Below are positions 16,750-24,748 of a DNA stretch of 64,000 bases, in pieces. Within the stretch, counting starts at the first letter, position 1. Each line of letters begins with the position of its first letter. Source of the stretch: GCA-002727735 sp038134525. Its GTDB lineage: Bacteria > Bacteroidota > Bacteroidia > Flavobacteriales_D > Parvicellaceae. The stretch is from assembly GCA_038134525.1 (NCBI GenBank), contig JAYPVI010000009.1, positions 33,997-97,996 of the forward strand, written 5' to 3'. The position numbers and the translations under genes are program-made. The notes under the pieces are model-generated. The model made no database searches and was not told where the DNA came from. It was given only the letters and a program-made list of their open reading frames with translations.

Positions 16750-18660
16750 TTACTGATTTTTCATGTGCTCCATAATTATGACCATAGCTAGGGTATCGAG
16801 TTCGCAATATTTAAGCAGAGCTTCTTTAATTTGATCTCTTTCCTCATTGGTCATATCGGTATACTGGATTTTACCATAAGCCGTTAGTGCGGCTCCACCG
16901 TCATTTAAATCTTCAATATCAGAAAGGTATTGCTGAATTTCTTCTTGATTAGCTCCTTCATATACTTTGGGTAACAAATCATAGGGGCTGATCAATTCTC
17001 CAGATTTATCACGCTGCAACCAACGGTGTGATTTTGGGAAATTTTTACTACTTAGACCAATGTATTCTATGTCTTTACTGTATTTAGCTTGAATGAAAGT
17101 ACTGGTTGATAAAATAGCAGGTAACACCTTTTTAATGGAATTGGAACCTTGAGTTAATGGATGATAAAAATAATCTTTGATGACTTCGCATAAATCTACC
17201 ATATTTCGTTTTGGAACAGGCCATGGATTAGCGGTATGCTTAGTAGCTTGACTGATGGATTCAATAAATTGGATCAACTCATCTTTAAAAACGTATTGGC
17301 TGGCCAGCAACTGCTTTCTTATGGCATTTAAGATGGTGTTTTCATGGGTAGAATATCTAAAAATAGTTCCCTCATCATGAACCAAGGCATCGTGGAGGTA
17401 TTGCATAAATTCAAAATTGGGAAAATCACCTGGTTTGACGTTTACATATTCATTGGCATGTTCTACCCTACCGTTTTCATGCATGATGTGGTGCGAAAAC
17501 TGGAAAGCCACTTGCTCATAAGGCGTTCTTCCTTTATGAAATGGCAAGGGAACTATGGATGTTTCAAAATCAATAAAATGATAAGGATAGTTCCAATTTT
17601 TAGATGCTTCTTCAAAACCCGTTTTATCAAAATATGGAGAAGTATCTTTATCTCTCTCCTTTTCAATTTGTATCCATTGTCGCTCTGTTCTAGATAAACC
17701 ATCTAGTTGTGGTTTTAATTTAATGTCATCTTCAACCAAATCTTCTTTAAAGATTTTCCCTTGCTCAAATAAAGATTTTCCTCTTAAATCCCACACATTA
17801 AAAATGTTGGGTTTATTGAACTCTATATTGGTCCAATTGTGCTGTTTTTGGAAACAATATTCAAAACCGGATAGCTGATGATGTGTAGACTGTTTGTCGA
17901 GTTTAAACTCACAATTTTTACAAGCAGTGAAAGCGGTTTCCCAATTGGGATAGGTATTGTTTAACCTCACCTCCTTTAGTAACTCTATAGCTTCCTCAAA
18001 ACCAAGATGGTCGTAATATTTAAATTCATCTGTTATTATTTTATCTACTATGTGAGAAAGATTGATCGATTTCATCAAATTATCACCTAGTTGTGATCTA
18101 TCATCCACCAATCGATCAATTCCTGTTCTTTTGTTCTTATTCTTTTGGACCCTAAACATTTGATTTAACCCATCAATAGTAGCTGACTTGGTTTTGTCAA
18201 CTAAATACAAATAAGGTATCACTTTCAGTGTTGGATAGCAATTTTGAACTACATAGGTTTGGAATGCCAGGTCAAAAAGGTAGGGCTTCCAAGAAGATTC
18301 AATTAGTCCAGTTTTAGTTATAAAAGTATATAAGTCGTTTGGATTAAAAGACTTGGCTTTAACTTCAATGAGGTGAATCTCATTTCCTTTTTTTTTTATT
18401 ATGTCCGTTCGAACAAATAAATGATCATACAGAAAACCTGCTTCGTAAATAACCACCTCATCTTGACCCAATAGCTTTTTTGTTTCCTCATGAAAAAAAG
18501 GATAGTTTTCGTCCTTATAGGGAGCGTCAATTAATCTGCCGTTGGGAAATTGCAGTCGAGCATACTCCTCCACTTGAAAACCACCACTAGCTAACGCCTC
18601 CAAAAATGGATCTTCTTTTTTTTGATTGTAGAAAATGTCTGGATTGTTAGAAAAATACAC
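16750..18660 (-). CDS. DUF2779 protein: Cas4/RecB-like plus DEDD-type nuclease
   Basis: 636 aa from the first canonical codon (GTG at 18660); the true N-terminus lies further upstream, see the next entry. N-terminal third: PD-(D/E)xK-like core with VRTDII...NEIHLIEVKAKS and a CKNCEFK cysteine pair, as in Cas4/RecB-type nucleases with an Fe-S cluster. Middle: YHFIDFETSIVPLPF, the DxE motif of DEDD 3'-5' exonucleases, with later ALVHDEG and YCELDTLAMV acidic positions. So two nuclease folds are fused, as described for DUF2779. It is the last gene of a four-gene minus-strand unit (21522 to 16750). Role unknown; DNA or RNA end processing in repair or defence is an inference. Confidence 0.85.
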   Translation of the reverse strand: MYFSNNPDIFYNQKKEDPFLEALASGGFQVEEYARLQFPNGRLIDAPYKDENYPFFHEETKKLLGQDEVVIYEAGFLYDHLFVRTDIIKKKGNEIHLIEVKAKSFNPNDLYTFITKTGLIESSWKPYLFDLAFQTYVVQNCYPTLKVIPYLYLVDKTKSATIDGLNQMFRVQKNKNKRTGIDRLVDDRSQLGDNLMKSINLSHIVDKIITDEFKYYDHLGFEEAIELLKEVRLNNTYPNWETAFTACKNCEFKLDKQSTHHQLSGFEYCFQKQHNWTNIEFNKPNIFNVWDLRGKSLFEQGKIFKEDLVEDDIKLKPQLDGLSRTERQWIQIEKERDKDTSPYFDKTGFEEASKNWNYPYHFIDFETSIVPLPFHKGRTPYEQVAFQFSHHIMHENGRVEHANEYVNVKPGDFPNFEFMQYLHDALVHDEGTIFRYSTHENTILNAIRKQLLASQYVFKDELIQFIESISQATKHTANPWPVPKRNMVDLCEVIKDYFYHPLTQGSNSIKKVLPAILSTSTFIQAKYSKDIEYIGLSSKNFPKSHRWLQRDKSGELISPYDLLPKVYEGANQEEIQQYLSDIEDLNDGGAALTAYGKIQYTDMTNEERDQIKEALLKYCELDTLAMVIIMEHMKNQ

Positions 18661-18720
18661 CTTGTTGGGGCACTCTAATCCAAGTTTAAATCGTGATTTA
18701 GATAGGGCTTTCAGAATGTG
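18661..18720 (-). other. Unannotated N-terminal extension of the DUF2779 gene
   Basis: In frame upstream of the GTG, codons read HILKALSKSRFKLGLECPNK without a stop. This is the conserved N-terminus of DUF2779 proteins, including the first Fe-S-type cysteine. No ATG, GTG or TTG exists in this frame up to the stop at 18760-18762. Candidate starts are CTG at 18712-18714 or ATT at 18715-18717. The upstream gene's stop (18746-18748) is about 30 nt away, so coupling to its translation is possible. Confidence 0.7.
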
Positions 18721-18745
18721 TTTTTTTCTAAAATAATTATAATTT

Positions 18746-20110
18746 TCAATCCTCAGGCACTATACTTTTATCGCCTTCCTCAAATATTAGAATTTCAGCA
18801 TTTACATCCTCTTTTAGCATATCTCTTTTTTCAAAAGGTACCGCAGCCTCATAAAGCATATTTTCTTGAGATGCCTCATTAAGATACTTTTTGGCAAATT
18901 CTAATCGCATGTTGTATAGCTTTTCTGAAATTTCATTGGAATCATAACCAAAATCCTCAAATGATTCGTGGTCTGTCCATTCATCATCTTCATCCGTAAA
19001 CTCTTCAAAATCCCAAGGGGAACCGTTTGAACCACTTACTTTAGTTTTGATATCATAAAAGCGATATTGGTCAATAACTCCATCTCCATCACTATCTAAA
19101 TCAAAAGACAGGGTATATTCTCCATTTGTCTGTACTATGGTAGATTTAATCAATTTAAGATCATTCCCCGTATTGTCATCATATACCTTAATGTAAACAT
19201 AACTTTTTACTCCATTGCTTTCATCGATTGAACTGTTCACGTCAGTTATTTCAGCAGAATTATCCTCAGCTTTATTATCTTGAGATTGATTGGACGAATT
19301 ATTAAAATTTTGAGTTACAAATGCATGTATATTGGAAAACCAAGTGCCTGAAAAAATTTCATCTAATTTACTATCGCTAACTCCTTCTGGATAATCGCCA
19401 TCATCTAGACCTTCAATTATATCATGCCACAAGACTCTCCACTCACCATAATCATCTAGTTTATCATTTGAAAAAACTAAAAGCATTGAACTAGAATAAT
19501 TTTCTTTGTTATCAATTGATAGTAAAGATTCCCATGAACCAAACCATTTCTTATTGTAATCATCATTAGACTCTAGTAATGGAATTATGTGATTATTTTC
19601 AAGGTCTATTTTTACTCTAGAAAACTCATCTGAACAATCTGCACTGTTTTGGTATTTCAAAGTGAGATACTTTGCCCATTTTGGATCAAAGTCTTTTAAT
19701 ACTAAATCATCGCTTAAAACCAACACATTAGTATTAGCTTCTAAAGATTTGTTATTCACCATTATCTCTTCTTCTTCGACTTCTTCCGAAATTTTATACT
19801 TCAATTTCTTAGCCAAGCTTAAAAATGCATCCATATTTTTAGAACCCCACTGATTGGAAACTACCACTTCAACACCAAACTTTATTTTTAAGGGCATTTT
19901 AGTGTTAAATCGTTTAGGATCTTCCACTTTAGCGGCTTTTCTGATAAATCCTTTACTTCCTTGAATTTCGTCTTTAAAAATAGCCGTAAGATCATCAAAA
20001 GAAGGTTTTTTCTTTTCCACATAATCTTTTACAATTTCAAAAACCAATTGTCTTTTGTTCAAGTTTTCTCCCAAACCTGAAACGTTGTATTTTGTATAGT
20101 CTCTTGCCAT
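18746..20110 (-). CDS. Conserved protein of unknown function, three-part acidic protein
   Basis: 454 aa, no signal peptide, cytoplasmic. Residues 1-110 form a conserved-looking module (ARDYTKYNVSGLGENLNKRQ, EIQGSKGFIRK, VVVSNQWGS) that I recall from uncharacterised Bacteroidota proteins. Residues about 140-269 match the 160-aa protein encoded at 21040-21522: KWFG, YSS, a Trp, and a final KL..F.G..FS. A polar Ser/Asn/Asp linker follows. The acidic C-terminal region has DLDSDGDGVIDQY, a DxDxDG calcium-loop-like motif that is unusual inside cells. Third gene of the four-gene operon; 18 nt after the upstream stop. Function unknown. Confidence 0.75.
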   Translation of the reverse strand: MARDYTKYNVSGLGENLNKRQLVFEIVKDYVEKKKPSFDDLTAIFKDEIQGSKGFIRKAAKVEDPKRFNTKMPLKIKFGVEVVVSNQWGSKNMDAFLSLAKKLKYKISEEVEEEEIMVNNKSLEANTNVLVLSDDLVLKDFDPKWAKYLTLKYQNSADCSDEFSRVKIDLENNHIIPLLESNDDYNKKWFGSWESLLSIDNKENYSSSMLLVFSNDKLDDYGEWRVLWHDIIEGLDDGDYPEGVSDSKLDEIFSGTWFSNIHAFVTQNFNNSSNQSQDNKAEDNSAEITDVNSSIDESNGVKSYVYIKVYDDNTGNDLKLIKSTIVQTNGEYTLSFDLDSDGDGVIDQYRFYDIKTKVSGSNGSPWDFEEFTDEDDEWTDHESFEDFGYDSNEISEKLYNMRLEFAKKYLNEASQENMLYEAAVPFEKRDMLKEDVNAEILIFEEGDKSIVPED

Positions 20111-20128
20111 AGTTTTATTATTTAATTA

Positions 20129-21022
20129 TTAATTTTTTTGAAGATGTCTTTTTATTAAGTCATTTTGAATCTCATCAAAATGAACACCAGGTGTAGAATT
20201 TGAACCAGATGCATAAGAATTGAAATAAAATATTCCAGCTTTTTCCCAAATTGAAAAACTTCTTTGCACAAATTTGAATGGCCAATTATATGGCATTTTT
20301 TCTTTTAACTTATTATTTTCTGATGGAGATAAATCTAAATGTGTTTTATATTTATCATTTGAAAATTTAAAGACTTCTTTATGAAATGGGTTAGATGAAA
20401 TTTCATCTACTCTTTTGAATTCACTTTTCTGAAATATATCATAGTAAGCCTTTCCAACTGACATAACCATCTTTAGTTTTGAATGTTCAATTACTTTTTC
20501 AATGACATCAAAAACGTAATGATGCATATATTTAATAAGAGGGTCATCCTTTTTTATTTTAAGCTTTTGAAAAGATTTAGAGCCCCAAGGACATATTTCT
20601 ATGGCAAATGGTTTTATTTTCTTTTCAGATGGTTTTCCTTTACCTAAATCTTCAAATATCCTATCTATCCATTTATCCTGATTTTGCCAAAATGGATGAG
20701 TATAATACGTTGGAAAACCTTTTGCATATTCTTTATATTTATATTCAGGATTTATGTCGGGTTCCATAAAATTTTCATTGCCATACTTTTTTGATCTTGA
20801 AGGGTTAAGATTTAGAGTAATTACAGAGTGATTTTCATAATTTCCTAAATATGGCTGTGGAAATACATCGTATTCTAATTCAGTTTTTCCTTTACCCTTA
20901 CGATTCTTCCATACTACGTCCTTATTAAAAGTACCTTTTTTATCTTTTTTCCATTCTTCAAAGAAAAGGTCCCAGTGATGCAGATAATCTTTTATATTTT
21001 TAAAATTTTTGGTTGACTCCAT
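20129..21022 (-). CDS. Hypothetical protein, possibly uracil-DNA glycosylase-like fold
   Basis: 297 aa, Lys-rich, cytoplasmic. Features: ENHSVITLNLNPSRSKKYG (a strand followed by an NxNPS loop), FAIEICPWGSKSF, and MVMSVGKAYYDIF. Strand-loop NxNP followed later by a hydrophobic strand ending in G-K-A is reminiscent of uracil-DNA glycosylase superfamily members, but the expected HPS-type second motif is not clear, so this is only a suggestion. Second gene of the operon: 17 nt after the upstream stop and 18 nt before the next start. Confidence 0.65.
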   Translation of the reverse strand: MESTKNFKNIKDYLHHWDLFFEEWKKDKKGTFNKDVVWKNRKGKGKTELEYDVFPQPYLGNYENHSVITLNLNPSRSKKYGNENFMEPDINPEYKYKEYAKGFPTYYTHPFWQNQDKWIDRIFEDLGKGKPSEKKIKPFAIEICPWGSKSFQKLKIKKDDPLIKYMHHYVFDVIEKVIEHSKLKMVMSVGKAYYDIFQKSEFKRVDEISSNPFHKEVFKFSNDKYKTHLDLSPSENNKLKEKMPYNWPFKFVQRSFSIWEKAGIFYFNSYASGSNSTPGVHFDEIQNDLIKRHLQKN

Positions 21023-21039
21023 TGTTTTTTAGCATAGGT

Positions 21040-21522
21040 TCATAATGTTTTTAAATAATTATACAGCTCAGAAAACAGCTTTCCATTAAGCAACTTGGTC
21101 AATTTATTAGGTGTTAAATTTTTAGGTAAATTACCTTCCAAAAGGCTTTTAAACTCACCATCCCAGTGGTAGGAAAACAACTCATGGAGTCCATTTATAT
21201 CTTCATACACATATATATAAGCTGGACTAGAATAAAGTTCGGTGTTTTGCTCAGATAACAAGGCTTCATTGCCAAACCACTTATCATCACTAGTATCCCA
21301 TTCGGTCAATTCTTCCTTAGGCATTCCCAATATAACCCTGTCATTAGGGCATATTGATATTTTGAACTTCTCGTAGGTATCTCCTTTTTCAGATGAATTT
21401 TCTAAGCGGAGAACGATTAAATTTCCCCAATATTCATTCCATTCAAATTGTAAATGATCAGGAAGCTTTTTAGCTGAAAACGAATTAATATCCGTATTTA
21501 AATTGGGACTTTTAAGAAGCAA
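21040..21522 (-). CDS. Small protein sharing a domain with its operon partner
   Basis: 160 aa, no signal peptide. Residues about 25-160 form one domain with KWFG (81-84), LYSS (96-99), HWDGEFKSLLEG, and a C-terminal KLLNGKLFSELYNYL. The same order of motifs occurs at residues 140-269 of the 454-aa protein two genes downstream. I do not recognise the domain. First gene of the four-gene minus-strand unit; divergent from 21590 across 67 bp. Confidence 0.7.
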   Translation of the reverse strand: MLLKSPNLNTDINSFSAKKLPDHLQFEWNEYWGNLIVLRLENSSEKGDTYEKFKISICPNDRVILGMPKEELTEWDTSDDKWFGNEALLSEQNTELYSSPAYIYVYEDINGLHELFSYHWDGEFKSLLEGNLPKNLTPNKLTKLLNGKLFSELYNYLKTL

Positions 21523-21589
21523 AATTTAAATTTTAATTAAAATATGTTCTTTACTTTAGATTAATAGTACAAAATTAGTACTTTTAAGT

Positions 21590-22834
21590 GTGATTAGCAT
21601 TTTAAAGAAAAAAACGGCAGAAAAAGCCAACTTTAAAATAAAAAATTTAGGCGATTGTATTCGTCTAAGTAATCTTATTCTTGAAGTTAATGATGAATTT
21701 ATAAGCTACAATACGCTAAGAAGATTTTACGGTATCGTTAAAAGCCCAAAAAAAACATCTACTAAAACACTTGACATTCTATCCCGATTCAATGATTACA
21801 AGGATTACGGACATTTTCTAAAAAAATTCAAATTTGAAAATAAATGGAAACGACAAAATGACTTGTATGAAGTAATGAGTCATGAAAACGATCAAGGAAT
21901 TCTAGAATTAGTTAAAAAATCACTGAAGAATAAAGAAAACCACATTGGAATTGTCATTCAAATTATAAGAGAACTTATTGTTACCAAAAAACACGATCTA
22001 TTAATTCAGGTATTTGAATTAGAGGAGTTAAATTTTGACAAACTGAATTATGATGAGATTTCACAAATTGGAAATGGAGTGGGATTGTTGTTAAGAAATT
22101 TTAATCTAGATAGTTTCATTATTAAAAAACTGATAAATATCAAGAACTATCAGGAATTAGTCCTCACTATGTTTGTGGACTATAGCCACTTAAATGGATA
22201 TTACTTCCACCAAATTAGTGCGCTAAATGAACAAGAATGTCAACCTCACATGAACGCTTTTAAAAAGTGTTTATTCAATCTCCATCATTTTTTAAATAAA
22301 AAAAAGATAATTCAGCTGGATATTAAACTGGAAGAATCATTTCACCCTATTTTAAAGAGCAGAATTATAGCTCAACATCTATTCTACCAGACGAAAAATA
22401 AATTACGTCACTTCGAAGAATACATTCAACAAGAAAGTGCAGCGCATCTTCCAATTGAATATTTTTATGAAATTATACTAACATCCTTAGTTACAAAGGA
22501 TACTGAAATAATGCGATGGACCATAACCCAAGTAGAAAAAAACAATTCGGAAAATCACATATTTCACATACGGCACTTGCAACAATACTATGTTATGAAA
22601 TCATTTTATTATGCAGTGATTGGAGATAAAATTATGTACAAAAAAACAAAAAGTCTTTTCAGCTTAGAGGCTGCATCTACCTCTTATAAAGAATTCCTTA
22701 GAATATATGTTCTGATGGGACAACACCACTTTAGCCATGGGCATGATCGAAAATTTTACAAAACGGAATACATCAAATTAGCTGAAAAACTAGGATACCC
22801 TCTATTTGACGAAAACTATCTACAGTTAGTGTAG
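21590..22834 (+). CDS. Helical-repeat protein with putative N-terminal DNA-binding-like module
   Basis: 414 aa, GTG start (no ATG available near). The first ~80 residues include LSNLILEVNDEFISYNTLRR, FYGIVKSPKKTSTKTLDILS and RFNDYKDYGHF. This resembles a helix-rich module I recall in many Bacteroidota proteins that may be HTH-like. The remainder is alpha-helical, TPR-like, with no enzyme motif. Divergent from the four-gene operon with a 67-bp shared promoter region, so it may regulate it (inference). Overlaps the 3' end of trxB by 9 bp on the opposite strand. Confidence 0.7.
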   Translation: MISILKKKTAEKANFKIKNLGDCIRLSNLILEVNDEFISYNTLRRFYGIVKSPKKTSTKTLDILSRFNDYKDYGHFLKKFKFENKWKRQNDLYEVMSHENDQGILELVKKSLKNKENHIGIVIQIIRELIVTKKHDLLIQVFELEELNFDKLNYDEISQIGNGVGLLLRNFNLDSFIIKKLINIKNYQELVLTMFVDYSHLNGYYFHQISALNEQECQPHMNAFKKCLFNLHHFLNKKKIIQLDIKLEESFHPILKSRIIAQHLFYQTKNKLRHFEEYIQQESAAHLPIEYFYEIILTSLVTKDTEIMRWTITQVEKNNSENHIFHIRHLQQYYVMKSFYYAVIGDKIMYKKTKSLFSLEAASTSYKEFLRIYVLMGQHHFSHGHDRKFYKTEYIKLAEKLGYPLFDENYLQLV

Positions 22835-23767
22835 TCCTTTTGCCGCTAAATAACGCTCTGCATCTAGCGCTGCCATACATCCTGTACCAGCAGCGGTAAC
22901 AGCTTGTCTATACACATGATCCGCAGCATCTCCAGAAACAAAAACTCCTTCAACATTGGTTTTAGCTGAACCAGGTTTATTTATAATGTAGCCATTTTCA
23001 TCCATGTCTAGATAAGGCTTAAATACCGCTGTATTTGGGGTATGACCAATAGCAATAAATACGCCTGTACACGAAATTTCTTTTTTATCTTGAGTTTGAT
23101 TATTTACCACTCGAACACCAGTCACTACGTTACCATCTCCAAGAACCTCATCTAACTCTGTATTGAATAAAATCTCAATGTTTTCCATTCCTCTTACTCT
23201 CTCTTCCATGATTTTAGAAGCCCTAAACTCATCTCTTCTTACTAACATGGTTACTTTGGTACACAAGTTTGCTAAATAAGAAGCTTCTTCGCAAGCTGAA
23301 TCACCAGCACCTACAATAACCGTTTCCTGACCCCTATAAAAAAAACCATCACAAACAGCGCAGGCAGAAACTCCACCTCCGTTTAATAAATATTTTTCTT
23401 CTGATTCTAAACCTAAATATCGAGCTGAAGCACCGGTAGAAATTATAATGGTGTCGGCATGGATTTCCTTATTATTATCTACCCAAACTTTGTGAACTGG
23501 ACCAGAAAAATCAACCTTAGTGATCATACCCATCCTAACATCTGTTCCAAAACGCTTTGCCTGTTCTTCCAACTCCATCATCATCTGCGTTCCATTTACA
23601 CCCTTAGGGTAACCAGGAAAATTGTCTACATCTGTTGTAGTTGTCAATTGACCACCGGGTTGCATACCCTGATATAATATTGGGCTCATGTTTGCTCTTG
23701 AAGCGTAGATGGCTGCGGTAAAACCAGCAGGACCAGAACCAACTATTAAACACTTGTGTTTTTCCAT
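22826..23767 (-). CDS. trxB: Thioredoxin reductase
   Basis: 313 aa, normal length. FAD-binding GSGPAG at residues 10-15, the redox-active pair Cys136/Cys139 in SACAVCDGFF, an NADPH-binding GAGDSACEEA, and the C-terminal GVFVSGDAADHVYRQAVTAA FAD motif. It passes electrons from NADPH through FAD to thioredoxin in the cytoplasm. Monocistronic-looking: own promoter upstream and separated by 60 bp from the DUF4249 gene. Confidence 0.96.
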   Translation of the reverse strand: MEKHKCLIVGSGPAGFTAAIYASRANMSPILYQGMQPGGQLTTTTDVDNFPGYPKGVNGTQMMMELEEQAKRFGTDVRMGMITKVDFSGPVHKVWVDNNKEIHADTIIISTGASARYLGLESEEKYLLNGGGVSACAVCDGFFYRGQETVIVGAGDSACEEASYLANLCTKVTMLVRRDEFRASKIMEERVRGMENIEILFNTELDEVLGDGNVVTGVRVVNNQTQDKKEISCTGVFIAIGHTPNTAVFKPYLDMDENGYIINKPGSAKTNVEGVFVSGDAADHVYRQAVTAAGTGCMAALDAERYLAAKGLH

Positions 23768-23790
23768 TTTAATTCTTAAAAGTAAGGGGA

Positions 23791-23798
23791 CAAATATA
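23791..23798 (-). promoter_or_regulatory. trxB promoter -7 box TATATTTG
   Basis: Perfect TAnnTTTG on the minus strand, 23 nt before the trxB ATG; the -33 position holds only TTT. Confidence 0.5.
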
Positions 23799-23827
23799 CT
23801 ATTTGAATGCTAATTGAAATAGAAAAC

Positions 23828-24748
23828 TTATTCACAAATAAGCGTATCATATGACACGCCATAGCCAATAAAAACACCAATGCCATCGCCCTCCATATTG
23901 TAAGGTAAATTTCCTGGTGAGGAAAATATACTGCCATTGGAAACCGCTTGGTTTTCCATGGCTCTTACGTATAAATAGGTAGGATATGTGGTGGTGGTTG
24001 ATTTTACAAGTACAGTATCTCCTCGTTTGTAAAAACCTTCTTCAATTCCTTCGTCATCTGGCCCCTCCAATATACCGTCTTCTCCCCTAGGAAAAGCGAA
24101 GTCAAAAGTTAATCCATTGAATAGTTTATCATCTGTTGAACTACCTATTGGAGCAAGTGGTCTATTATCTTTCATCTTTCCCTTTACGTTATCATAGGGA
24201 GGGTCATAATTGTAGGTGTAGCCATTAATACGTTGCGCAAACCAACGATAACAATTTCCTACCGTATCAGGATCAGTAAACTTAGCCCAGATAAAACCCA
24301 AAGAATCATAGGCTTCGTAAGCAAAAAACCATAAACTGTCTAATATGATGGGTTGAGGAATTTGTGCTTTGGCATGAGCCTCCTTATCTCCTACTTGAAC
24401 ATGTAGGGTGTAATTTTTTCCAAATTGCCCTATAAAATTCGTATCTGTATACCCTGGAATTGGAAAAGGTGAACCTTCAACAGGAATTAATTCAAAATTT
24501 AAATTCAATGTTGTATCACCGTCACTTAACGTCACAACAGCATCAGGAATAAAAATCTCGCTAAATGATGAAGGACTAAGAGGATCAAAGTAGCCCTGGG
24601 TATTAGTCACTATAACTCTAGGTGGTAACCCGCTTTCTACTACTGCTTCCACCACAAAAGTTTGCTCTACATCCGGTAGGTCAAACACTATTTCTTTTTG
24701 ACAATTCATCAAAAACAAGACACACAATATGTAAAAAAACTTTTTCAT
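23828..24748 (-). CDS. DUF4249 family lipoprotein
   Basis: 306 aa. Lipoprotein signal with the lipidated cysteine at residue 16 (CVLFLMNCQKE). The following LPDVEQTFVVEAVVESGLPP and a WFAQRINGYTY-like middle are typical of DUF4249 proteins, which nearly always follow a TonB-dependent receptor of the type encoded at 24748-27153. Its start overlaps that gene's stop by one base. The pair probably forms an outer-membrane uptake complex; substrate unknown. Confidence 0.85.
   Translation of the reverse strand: MKKFFYILCVLFLMNCQKEIVFDLPDVEQTFVVEAVVESGLPPRVIVTNTQGYFDPLSPSSFSEIFIPDAVVTLSDGDTTLNLNFELIPVEGSPFPIPGYTDTNFIGQFGKNYTLHVQVGDKEAHAKAQIPQPIILDSLWFFAYEAYDSLGFIWAKFTDPDTVGNCYRWFAQRINGYTYNYDPPYDNVKGKMKDNRPLAPIGSSTDDKLFNGLTFDFAFPRGEDGILEGPDDEGIEEGFYKRGDTVLVKSTTTTYPTYLYVRAMENQAVSNGSIFSSPGNLPYNMEGDGIGVFIGYGVSYDTLICE

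Noticed and set aside
17344..17697. 117-codon plus-strand ORF
   Set aside because: Antisense shadow of the DUF2779 nuclease, no promoter and atypical composition.
16750..21522. Assignment of the operon to a named restriction, CBASS, BREX or similar system
   Set aside because: No methylase, helicase, cyclase, Toll/interleukin receptor or other marker protein of known systems is present.
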